Shown here piece after piece: positions 16,036 to 24,490 of a stretch of 64,000 bases of DNA (position 1 is its first letter; the number at the start of each line of letters is the position of its first letter). Both the position numbers and the translations under genes were made by a program. The notes beneath the pieces were generated by a model. That model had not been told where the DNA came from. It saw only the letters and a program-made list of their open reading frames with translations, and searched no databases. The stretch comes from Paramagnetospirillum magnetotacticum MS-1. Lineage in GTDB: Bacteria > Pseudomonadota > Alphaproteobacteria > Rhodospirillales > Magnetospirillaceae. The DNA is taken from contig NZ_JXSL01000019.1 in assembly GCF_000829825.1 (NCBI RefSeq), positions 39,221-103,220 of the forward strand, written 5' to 3'.

Positions 16036-16989
16036 TCACTGATTCACGCGGTTGCGGCCTTCGACCTTGGCACGGTAGAGGGCCGTGTCGGCGCGGGCCA
16101 CCGTGTCCTTGAAGGACTCTGACTCAGCGTATTGGGCTACGCCGAAGGATGCGGTGCAGGCGCCTGTTCCAGTGAAGACGGCCGTGGCGATGGTCAACCG
16201 CAGTTTCTCGGCCAGGGCCACGGCGCCCTCCAGATCAGTATTGGGGCAGATGATCAGGAATTCTTCACCGCCCCACCGTCCGACCACGTCCAACGCCCGC
16301 ACGCCGTTGCGCAGCAGATCGGCTATGGATTGCAAGACCTCGTCGCCGGTCTGGTGGCCGTGGACATCGTTGATCGACTTGAAATGATCCACGTCGGAGA
16401 TGATCAGCGAAACCGGCTCGGCATAACGCTGGGCGCGGTCCAACTCATGGGCGAAGGCCTCATCCAGGCGGCGGCGGTTGAACAGGCCGGTCAGGGCGTC
16501 GGTGATGGAAACCTTTTCCAACGCCACGCTTTTCAGGGCCAGTTCGGCATAGGCCTCCGCCAATTCGTTCTCGGCCTCCTTCAGGGCGCTGATATCAACG
16601 GCGATGGAGTGTTTGACCAGGCGGCCGTCGAACCAGTTGATCAGCGTCTCGCTCAACTGGTACCAGCAATTGTCGCGGTCGTTGAAATGCTCGAACACGA
16701 TGGTGGTCGGCGGATCGCTGCGCAACGTGGACAGTTCCGCGATCTTGCAGAAATGACAGGGCGCGGGCTGGTCATAGATGGCCACGTGGCAGGTCTGGCC
16801 GGGCTCGGCCCCTGTCTTGCGGCGCATGGCCTGATTGAGGGTCACCAGTTCGCGCGTCCGGGCATCGACCACATAGATGGGAAACGGAATAACGTCGATG
16901 GTGCCGTCGCAACGCGGGCGCTGCTCCGCCTGTGCAAGCCTTGCGACGGCCGTCATCCGGGTCCCCTGGGCATTCCGCGGCGGCGCCAT
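16036..16989 (-). CDS. PAS-GGDEF diguanylate cyclase
   Basis: A 317-residue protein. Residues about 30-140 form a PAS-like sensor with cysteines at 67, 78 and 81 (the 'PCHFCK' segment), which could bind metal or respond to redox state; a short coiled coil follows (137-160). The GGDEF domain ends the protein, with the active-site motif GGEEF at 240-244, and should make cyclic-di-GMP. The ATG shares bases with the stop of the CheX-receiver gene (TGATG), and that gene overlaps the giant kinase, so the three are coupled. It is probably the output of this phosphorelay. Confidence 0.9.
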   Translation of the reverse strand: MAPPRNAQGTRMTAVARLAQAEQRPRCDGTIDVIPFPIYVVDARTRELVTLNQAMRRKTGAEPGQTCHVAIYDQPAPCHFCKIAELSTLRSDPPTTIVFEHFNDRDNCWYQLSETLINWFDGRLVKHSIAVDISALKEAENELAEAYAELALKSVALEKVSITDALTGLFNRRRLDEAFAHELDRAQRYAEPVSLIISDVDHFKSINDVHGHQTGDEVLQSIADLLRNGVRALDVVGRWGGEEFLIICPNTDLEGAVALAEKLRLTIATAVFTGTGACTASFGVAQYAESESFKDTVARADTALYRAKVEGRNRVNQ

Positions 16990-17900
16990 CAGGTCTTGAA
17001 GACCCGCGCGATCATATCGCGCAGCTTTTCCAACTTGATGGGTTTGAGGACATATCCCTTGGCTCCGGCCTTTACGGCGTTCATCACCATGCCCTGTTGG
17101 CCGTGGGAGGTGACCATGATGATGTTGGCCTCGGGAAATTCCTTCAAAATGCCGCTGGTGGCCTCGATGCCATCCATGTCCGGCATTGTGATGTCCATGG
17201 TGACGAGGTCGGGCTTGGACCGGCGGTAGGCCTCCAGGGCCAGCGCTCCGCTCCCCGCCGTTTGGACCACCAGATGGCCCAGTTCGGTCAGCATGCCTGT
17301 CAGCGTCCGGACAGTCAGCAAAGAGTCGTCGACAATCAGGACCTTCAATGGGTGCATCTCTCCCCCTTGCGTCTCTTCTTCCTCGATGACGTTCAGCTTT
17401 TGGTCGAAAAGTTCTGATGGACCAATAAAATTAATATCAAGAATACCATGGCTGGTTGCCATTTCGATGGTTGTAAAAATCGCCTTTTTGGGGCGAAGGA
17501 TGTTGCGCTCCTCATCCAGTATGGATGGGGGGGACAAATGCATGACGTTGCCCGTCTCGGCCAGATCGGCGGTTGCATGGCCCAGGATGAAGTTGACCGT
17601 TTCCCCAGCGGTTTCACGCAAGAACAGTTCGCGTTCCTCGGGCAAGACCTTCAGCCTCGCGGTCACCACTTCGCGGATGTGTTCGAGCAGGACGCGCTGG
17701 AAGCTGAAGACGATCATCAGCTTGATCGGACCATCGGTGCAGACGACAGCAGTTATATCGCGCAACTGTAGTGAGTCCACATTGCCGGTTCGCGGTTTTG
17801 CTCTGGAAACCTTGAGGCCGATCTCCTCTTGGAGGTAGTCCCGCGTGCGGGTCAGGACCGCCGCCATGGCCGGCGGGAATTTCAGGGTGTTGAAGGTCAT
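16989..17900 (-). CDS. CheX-like phosphatase domain fused to a CheY-like receiver
   Basis: Residues about 1-175 resemble CheX/CheC phosphatases: 'EERELFLRETAGETVNFILGHATADL' holds the E-x-x-N catalytic pattern (Glu100, Asn103), followed about 20 residues later by 'LSPPS', as in the family. Residues about 184-303 are a receiver domain with the acidic pair at 191-192, phospho-acceptor Asp236 ('TMDITMPDMDG') and 'YVLKPIKL'. A response regulator that carries its own phosphatase could limit its signal lifetime. The start overlaps the giant kinase stop (ATGA) and its stop overlaps the GGDEF start. A separate homologue of the CheX part is at 32145-32645. Confidence 0.87.
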   Translation of the reverse strand: MTFNTLKFPPAMAAVLTRTRDYLQEEIGLKVSRAKPRTGNVDSLQLRDITAVVCTDGPIKLMIVFSFQRVLLEHIREVVTARLKVLPEERELFLRETAGETVNFILGHATADLAETGNVMHLSPPSILDEERNILRPKKAIFTTIEMATSHGILDINFIGPSELFDQKLNVIEEEETQGGEMHPLKVLIVDDSLLTVRTLTGMLTELGHLVVQTAGSGALALEAYRRSKPDLVTMDITMPDMDGIEATSGILKEFPEANIIMVTSHGQQGMVMNAVKAGAKGYVLKPIKLEKLRDMIARVFKT

Positions 17901-20900
17901 TGGATGTGCCCCTCCACCTGCGGCGGATAGGGGATATGGAACAGAACATGCGTGCCTTGGCCGCGACGCGAGTCGATGCGGATGCTGCCACCCAATTCCT
18001 CGACGCTGGCCTTCACGGCGGTCATGCCGACGCCGCGCCCGGACAGTTCGGTGGCCTCGGTGCGGATGCTGATTCCGTCGGCGAAGACCAGATCCGCGAT
18101 ATCCCAGCCGCTGACGTCGGAGGTGGTCAATTCGGCGGCCCGTCGGCGCAGGTTTTCCACATCGATGCCAGCGCCGTCATCGGCGATATCGATGGCCAGC
18201 AAGCCCTCCATGCGGCGAATGGCGCAGCGGATGGTGCCGATTTCACTCTTGCCGGTGGACAATCGGGAATCCGGGTCCTCGATCCCGTGATCGATGGCGT
18301 TGCGGAAGACGTGGCCGAGCGAGCGCAGGAACGGCCCGAACACTTCGGGATCGATGCGGACGTCGTCGCCTTCGACCACCAGGGGTCCCACTTCCTTTTC
18401 CAGTCGGGCGGAAATCTGGTGGATCATCTTGTCGAAATCGGCGATGGCCTGACGCAGCGACACGGTGCGGATGGCGGCGATTTCCTCGATGACCTCGGGG
18501 ATCTCGGTTTCCGCCAGCAGTCCGCGGGCGAAGCGTTCAAACCGCTTGGCCTGTTCCGGCGTGACGGTGACCACGCCGCGCCGCGCCATGAAGTCCTCGC
18601 CCAAGGCCTCGCGGACGGTTTCCAAATCGGCGTTGAGGACGGACTGCCAGTCGCGGGCGAAGACCATGGACGCGGCTTCGGCGGCGTCGCCCCTGCGGCC
18701 CAGGCGTTGCAACGCGGATTCCACCTCGTGAAGATTGGTGGGCAGGTGGTGAAAGCCCAACTGGTTGAAGGTGCCCTTGAAGGTGTGGATGGTCCGGTAC
18801 AAGACCCCCCGGTCGCGGCCCCGCCACATTCCCGGCCCGTCCTGGACGAAGTTGGAAAACTCGGCGACGGCGTCAAAGAAGTCGTTGCCGTAGGTGACGG
18901 CGGACACGATCATCTCGAGCCGGGTCCGCTCGCGCGCGACCTGCGCCGCCAGCGCCTTCTCGCCGGTGACATCGGTCAGCACCACCATGATCGCCTGATC
19001 CAGTGGCTTGAATTCGGTCTTAAGGATCCGGTCGCCGATATTGATTTCCTCGGGCAGCAGCGACAGGTACAGCTCGGCGCGGGAGGGGTCGGGTTCCTTC
19101 AAGGCCTCTTCGATGCAGGCGCGCAGCGTGTCGCGGGCGTGTTCGTCGCCGGAAAACAGCAGCTCATCCACCGACTTGCCGGCTGGCGATCCGTCGAAGA
19201 AATCCAGGCAGGCATGGCTGAATTCCGGCTCGACCAGCAAGTCGCCGCGGAACGACAAGAAACCCTGACCGGAATTGTCCAAAAGGGCGGAAACCTGATC
19301 GCTCTTGGATTTAACCGTGGACAGGGATTGCGCCAGTTCGCGGGTGCGGTCGCGGACGCGTTCTTCCATCTCGGTATAGAGCTGGGCGTTTTCCAGCGAA
19401 ATGGAGGCCTGGCTGGCCAGCAGGTCCAGTACGGCGACCCGCTTGCGGGTAAAGGCCCCGGCGGCCAGGTGGTTTTCCAGATAAAGCACCGCCGACAGCG
19501 CCCCATGGGTCACCACGGGCAGGCACATCACCGACTTGACCCCGCCGCGCGCCGCGTAACCCTCGGTCATGAAGGTGTTGGGGCCGATGGCGTTGTCGAT
19601 CACCACCCTTTCGCGGGTCCGGGTGACATACTGGAACACGGTCAGAGGCAGATCGTCGGAACTGGGCACGGTGGCGCAGGTGGAGACCGCGATGAGGTCT
19701 CCCTCCACCATGGCCTCGGCCTCGATGCGGAACGTCTCTCCATGGCGCAGGATCAGCAGGCCGCGATCGGCACCGGCGTGTTCGACCACGATGCGCAGCA
19801 GGGATTCCACCAGATTGCCCAGCACGATCTCGCCGGAAACGGCCTGCTGGGCTTTGATGACGGTCATCAGGTCCAGTCCGTCGGCGCTGCCGCTGAAGCC
19901 GGTGACGGCTCCATCGGCCATGGCGGAATCCGCCAGTCTGGGGAAAGCCTGGTCAAGCTGGGCGACCTTGGCCAGCGCGCCCCAGCGCGTATAGCAATAG
20001 CGGGCGTTGCGCAGATAGTTCTCGGCGATGCTGGGCAGTCCCTGATCCAGGCAGAAACGGCCCGCCCGCTCGTTGGCGATGGCCTCGCAATGAAGCTGGC
20101 CCTGTTCGCGGGCCGTCAGGATCGCCGTCTCATAAAGGCGCATCACCTCGTTGCCGCTGCCGGACAGGGCGGCAATCTCCGCATCGATGAGGACCGCGCG
20201 CGCCGCGAAGGTTTCGGGGCAATGTTCGGCCCACAGCACCAGCTTACGATGATGTTCGGCCAGCCAGGGCCCCATCTCGGCCCGGTGTTTTGCGTCGGCG
20301 CTGGGATACAGCGCCGTGATGGCCAGCGCCCCGTAGAAGTGATGGGAGGACTCGATCACCGAAGACGAGATCTTCGGCACCAGGGCGGCGGTCTCGCGGG
20401 CGGCGGCCAGCGCCTCCTCGTGGCGGCCCATCAGATAGGGGGTAACCTGACGGACCACATGGTAGAAGGCGATGCCATAGCCATGGGCCGTCCCCACCAG
20501 GGCCTCGTAGGAGGCCTTGGCGCCGTCCGCTCCGGCGACGCCCGGCGTGATCTCGAGCTCGACGCCCTGCAGGCCGGTGATGAACAGCTCCTGCAAACGC
20601 AGCATCAGGATGGCGAAGGGGATGCGGGCATTGGCGGCGAAGGGGGCGAATTTGCGCATATGGGCCAGGACCAGGTCCAGCGGCTCGCCCTTCTCGAACA
20701 GCATCCAGGCCGAAGCATAGGCCACATAGGCGGCATAGATCAGATTGCCGGTGTCCAGGCAGGTGCGGAAGGTCTCTTCCAGCACCGGCATGATGGTGGC
20801 GATGGGCTTGCTCCAGGGCGTGACGAAATAGCCATGGCGGAACAGCAAGGTTCCCTTGAGTGGCGCGCTATTGAACCTTTCGCCCAGTTTGAGCGCCAGT

Positions 20901-23785
20901 TCCGAAAACTCCAGCCCGGTGCGGAAATCCTCGAACCGGCCGACCAGGGACACGGAATAGCCGGAAAAAGCCGCGCTGGAATCCTCGGTCACACCATGGT
21001 GCAGGGACAGGTTGATGGCCGCCAGTCCCAGGAAGGGATAAAGCAGCGGGCGGACATGGTAAACCGCCGGAATGGCGTCGGCGATGACGCCGATCAGCGC
21101 CCGGACGGCCGGGACACGGCATTCAGGCAGGGAGACCAGATCGGCGATATGGCGCCCTTCGAGGAGACCGGCCAGTTCCAGCCGGGCCGCCTGGACGGCC
21201 TTGGCCGTGTCGTCTTCCGTCTCGGGGCAGGTGAGCCCGAAACGCTCCAGGGCCTTGACGGCGATGGCCACGGCGTCGCCATAGCGGCCCGAGACCATGA
21301 ACATGCGAAAGCGCAGGCGCCAGACCTGGGCGCTCTGATCATCGCTGTCCGTCTTGCCCAGTAGCAATTCGAACAGTTCATCCGCCTGGGCGTGATTGCC
21401 CACCAGATATTCGCACTCGGACAGATCCAGGAAGAGGGCGAAGGTCTGGTCGTGGTCCGTTTCCCAGCAATCGGCGTTCAGCAGGTTGCGCGCCAGGGCA
21501 AAATAGACCCGCGCCGAGGCATTGGCCGATGATGCCTTGGCCTTGCGCCCCGCCTGGGTGTTCAGCCGGGCCAGCAGATCGCGTTCGGCCCGCTCGGTGA
21601 TCATCTGGCGGCCGAGATTGAGATGGTGAATCACGTCGAACAGCCGGTCCTCGACCTCGGTCTCGCTCAGCCGCTCCAGCATTCGCCGCCCTATCTGCAG
21701 ATGGGTGGCGACCATTTCGGAGATGGGCAAGGACAGATAGGCGGCTTCCTGGATGCGGTCATGGGTAAAGGCCAGACGGTCACCGCTGCGGATCAGGAAA
21801 CCGGACTGAATGGCCTTTTCCAGGCTGTTCAGGCACTCCTCCTCCGAGCGGTCGTAGACCATGACCAGGGTGCCCAGCGTGGTGCCGCTGCCCAGGCAGG
21901 CGATCCGGCGCAATTCCGCCTGATCCGCCTCGGGCAGGCGGCGCAACTTGGCCGCCATCAGCACCACCACATTGTCGGAAAAGCCCATGGCCCCGATGCG
22001 TTCGAGATCCCAGCACCACAGACCCTGGGCCAGATCGAACCAGAGAAGTTTCTCTTCCGCCAGGGAGGTGAGAAACTGGATGGCGAAGAACGGATTGCCC
22101 GCCGTCTTCTGATGGATCAGCCGGGCCAGGGGCTCCACCTGCTCGGGCGTGCCGCGCAGGGTGTCGGTTACCATGAGGGAAAGGTCGTCCGCGCTCAGCG
22201 GCTTGAGAACGATGTCGTTTACCGCCCGCCCACCCTTGCGGATGGTGTCCATGGACAGCATCAGCGGATGCGACGAATCCACCTCGTTGTCGCGATAGCT
22301 GCCGATGAGCAGAAGATACCTCACCTCCGGGTGGGTCATCAGATGTTCCAGCAGCTTCATGGAGCCGTTGTCCATCCACTGCAGGTCGTCGAGGAACAGA
22401 ACCAGCGGCTGCTCCGGCCGGGACAGGACCGAGACGAAGCGGCGGAACACGGTCAGGAAGCGGACATGGGCCTCGCCGGGGGGAAGTTCCGGCACGGCGG
22501 GCTGCTTGCCGATCACCAGTTCAAGCTGGGGAATGAGATCCATCAGCAAATCGCCATTGGGCCCCATGGCATCCAGGAACGCCTCGCGCCAGCGCCGGAT
22601 ATCGGATTCGGGGGACCCCAGAATCTGGCGGACCAGGGTATGAAACGCCTGGGCGAAGGTGGAATAGGGAATGTCGCGCTTGTGCTGATCGAACTTGCCC
22701 GCGCCGAACATGCCGTCGCGCTCGACCATGGCGGAGTGGATCTGGTTGACCAGGGCCGACTTGCCCACACCGGAATAACCCGATACCAGCACCAGTTCCG
22801 GCGCTCCGTCATCGGCGACCCGGCGGAAGGCATCGAGCAGGAGGGCGGATTCCGACTCGCGGCCATAAAGATGTTCGGGAATGGTGAGGATGCCCGAATG
22901 GTCGTTTGCCGCCAGGGGGAAGCTTGAAATCCGGCCCTCTGCCACCTGTTGGGCCAGGCAATGCTCCAGGTCCGTGGCCAGACCCTCGGCGGTCTGATAA
23001 CGCTCCTCCGCCGTCTTGGCCAACAGCTTCATGATGATGGCCGAAACCTGATCGGGCAGGCCCGCGACCCTTTCCCTGGGCGGCGAGGGCTGGCGGGCGA
23101 TGTGGCAGTGCACCCATTCCATGGGATCGACCGCCGAGAACGGGCGCAGGCCGGTGAACACCTCGTAGAGGACGACGCCCAGCGAATACAGGTCGGAGCG
23201 GGAATCCACCGAGCGGTTCATGCGTCCCGTCTGTTCCGGGGCCATATAGGCGAAATTGCCGACGGCGATCTCGATCATCTGGCTGTGCCGGTGTTCGCGC
23301 TGAAGTTGCGAGGCCGATCCGAACCCCGTGAAGACCACCGTGTCTGCGGTTTCATCGATCAGGATGTTGTTGGGCGTGACGTCCTTGTGGATCAGCCCCC
23401 TGGCATGGATGTGTCCCAAGGTCCGCGCCATGGCGGACGACAGGCGCAGCAAGCGGGACAGGTCGGCCTGGCGCAATGGGCCGGACCGCGATGCGATCAA
23501 TTGCGACAAGAGCTGGCCGCCGGGATCGGAAAGGGTAAGGCTGGGGCGGCCGGAGGTTTCATCCAGTGACAGGGGAACGGCGCCCCAGGCGGCATCGATT
23601 TCGGTCCTCAGCGCGAATTCGCGACGAAGCCGATCAATGACCGCTTGCGAGGGGCGCGCGGACAGGGTGCTGCGCAGCAGAATCGCCCGATTTCCCGGGG
23701 CCGTGCCCCGTGCCAGCGACATCTCCTCTTCCCGGCAGAGGGTGTCGGTTATTTTGACCCCGGACGGAACAGTCATTGTTCCCAA
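17897..23785 (-). CDS. Giant sensor kinase: pseudokinase-AAA ATPase-GAF-Hpt-HATPase
   Basis: A 1962-residue multidomain signalling protein. Residues about 60-285 are Ser/Thr-kinase-like with HKD at 133-135, but the DFG triplet is GFG (Gly154), so the metal-binding Asp is lost and the domain is probably inactive. An AAA/NACHT-type ATPase follows, with Walker A GYSGVGKSA from 336 and 'LVLFLDDLQWMD' as Walker B, then about 700 helical residues as in related giant kinases. A GAF domain lies at about 1380-1520, then a coiled coil and PAS-like stretch. Near the C-terminus is an Hpt-like segment with His1667 ('HTFKG') and an HATPase domain ('HVFRNAIDHGIEDP', 'GRGVGMTAVKA'), CheA-like but without a CheW domain. 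It probably phosphorylates the adjacent CheX-receiver protein. Confidence 0.88.
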   Translation of the reverse strand: MGTMTVPSGVKITDTLCREEEMSLARGTAPGNRAILLRSTLSARPSQAVIDRLRREFALRTEIDAAWGAVPLSLDETSGRPSLTLSDPGGQLLSQLIASRSGPLRQADLSRLLRLSSAMARTLGHIHARGLIHKDVTPNNILIDETADTVVFTGFGSASQLQREHRHSQMIEIAVGNFAYMAPEQTGRMNRSVDSRSDLYSLGVVLYEVFTGLRPFSAVDPMEWVHCHIARQPSPPRERVAGLPDQVSAIIMKLLAKTAEERYQTAEGLATDLEHCLAQQVAEGRISSFPLAANDHSGILTIPEHLYGRESESALLLDAFRRVADDGAPELVLVSGYSGVGKSALVNQIHSAMVERDGMFGAGKFDQHKRDIPYSTFAQAFHTLVRQILGSPESDIRRWREAFLDAMGPNGDLLMDLIPQLELVIGKQPAVPELPPGEAHVRFLTVFRRFVSVLSRPEQPLVLFLDDLQWMDNGSMKLLEHLMTHPEVRYLLLIGSYRDNEVDSSHPLMLSMDTIRKGGRAVNDIVLKPLSADDLSLMVTDTLRGTPEQVEPLARLIHQKTAGNPFFAIQFLTSLAEEKLLWFDLAQGLWCWDLERIGAMGFSDNVVVLMAAKLRRLPEADQAELRRIACLGSGTTLGTLVMVYDRSEEECLNSLEKAIQSGFLIRSGDRLAFTHDRIQEAAYLSLPISEMVATHLQIGRRMLERLSETEVEDRLFDVIHHLNLGRQMITERAERDLLARLNTQAGRKAKASSANASARVYFALARNLLNADCWETDHDQTFALFLDLSECEYLVGNHAQADELFELLLGKTDSDDQSAQVWRLRFRMFMVSGRYGDAVAIAVKALERFGLTCPETEDDTAKAVQAARLELAGLLEGRHIADLVSLPECRVPAVRALIGVIADAIPAVYHVRPLLYPFLGLAAINLSLHHGVTEDSSAAFSGYSVSLVGRFEDFRTGLEFSELALKLGERFNSAPLKGTLLFRHGYFVTPWSKPIATIMPVLEETFRTCLDTGNLIYAAYVAYASAWMLFEKGEPLDLVLAHMRKFAPFAANARIPFAILMLRLQELFITGLQGVELEITPGVAGADGAKASYEALVGTAHGYGIAFYHVVRQVTPYLMGRHEEALAAARETAALVPKISSSVIESSHHFYGALAITALYPSADAKHRAEMGPWLAEHHRKLVLWAEHCPETFAARAVLIDAEIAALSGSGNEVMRLYETAILTAREQGQLHCEAIANERAGRFCLDQGLPSIAENYLRNARYCYTRWGALAKVAQLDQAFPRLADSAMADGAVTGFSGSADGLDLMTVIKAQQAVSGEIVLGNLVESLLRIVVEHAGADRGLLILRHGETFRIEAEAMVEGDLIAVSTCATVPSSDDLPLTVFQYVTRTRERVVIDNAIGPNTFMTEGYAARGGVKSVMCLPVVTHGALSAVLYLENHLAAGAFTRKRVAVLDLLASQASISLENAQLYTEMEERVRDRTRELAQSLSTVKSKSDQVSALLDNSGQGFLSFRGDLLVEPEFSHACLDFFDGSPAGKSVDELLFSGDEHARDTLRACIEEALKEPDPSRAELYLSLLPEEINIGDRILKTEFKPLDQAIMVVLTDVTGEKALAAQVARERTRLEMIVSAVTYGNDFFDAVAEFSNFVQDGPGMWRGRDRGVLYRTIHTFKGTFNQLGFHHLPTNLHEVESALQRLGRRGDAAEAASMVFARDWQSVLNADLETVREALGEDFMARRGVVTVTPEQAKRFERFARGLLAETEIPEVIEEIAAIRTVSLRQAIADFDKMIHQISARLEKEVGPLVVEGDDVRIDPEVFGPFLRSLGHVFRNAIDHGIEDPDSRLSTGKSEIGTIRCAIRRMEGLLAIDIADDGAGIDVENLRRRAAELTTSDVSGWDIADLVFADGISIRTEATELSGRGVGMTAVKASVEELGGSIRIDSRRGQGTHVLFHIPYPPQVEGHIQ

Positions 23786-24048
23786 GATCCCCCAAAACAG
23801 GACTGCTGGCGGCTGCTCCGACTTGGGAGGCCATCACCTCCCACAGCCTACGTTGCTTTGCCTTTACGTTCAATCGCCACAACCACTCGTTCCATCGGTT
23901 TCCTTCTTCCTGTGGTCTCCCGCAAAATGAAATCCATGGCCGGTGGCCGAGGCATCAAAATTGTGATGGCGCATCAATAGCAATGAATGGACTGTTATGG
24001 CTCGCTTATGATATCCAAAACGACAAATCGGCATGTTTGGGTGGCAAG
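23786..24048. other. Divergent intergenic region between giant kinase and PKS locus, with hairpin
   Basis: Probably holds the promoters for both directions. A perfect 7-bp inverted repeat (23824-23830 and 23837-23843, loop CCATCA) lies about 39 bases upstream of the kinase start and could be an operator or leader hairpin. The base composition falls towards AT after about 23940, unlike the flanking genes. No confident -10/-35 pair. Confidence 0.4.
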
Positions 24049-24460
24049 ATGAGAGATGAGAATCAAGGAAAAATAGACGATAGCGAGAGTTCTGAGGAGC
24101 AGACTGGAAAAAAATAGAAACAGGCGATGGTCAAAATCCCGTGAAAATAGTGGTTTTGATCGTGGGCATGGCTTCGGCGGCGGCAATCCGTTCGGCGGAG
24201 GTTTCGGTGGCGGGTTTGGTCCCGGCCAGTTCATGCAGATGTTGCCCCTCCTGATGGCCATGAGCGGCGGCATGCCCGGCGCCGGAATGGCCAATATGCA
24301 ACTTAAACTATTGATGTGGATGGTCGAGACCTGGCTGGACTACCTGTCGGCCATGCAAGACGTGTTCGAGCGGGCCTTTGACCGCCTGCGCGAAATGGAG
24401 CTGTGCGGCGGCTTCATGGGCGGCGGCGGCGATCAGGGCGACGACGGCAAGGACTGGTAA
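24049..24460 (+). CDS. Gly-rich small protein, apparently frameshifted at an A7 run
   Basis: From ATG 24049 a frame reads 'MRDENQGKIDDSESSEEQTGKK' and stops at 24115-24117 just after an A7 run (24108-24114). The next frame is open from 24077 to 24460 and continues without any ATG, GTG or TTG until 24233: 'RENSGFDRGHGFGGGNPFGG', more Gly/Phe repeats, then an amphipathic helix ending 'FERAFDRLREMEL' and an acidic-glycine tail. Loss of one A would join both parts into one protein of about 136 residues. Otherwise the downstream part would be made alone from ATG 24233 (75 residues), which lacks a ribosome site. It lies 30 bases before the PKS. No known family. Confidence 0.45.
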
Positions 24461-24490
24461 TCGCAAGGGCATGCGGTCGGGGCAGGGGGG

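Noticed and set aside
17900..21364. An 1154-residue plus-strand frame inside the giant kinase gene
   Set aside because: It is the complement of the kinase coding frame, has a Gly/His/Gln-biased composition and no domain; the kinase reading is well supported.
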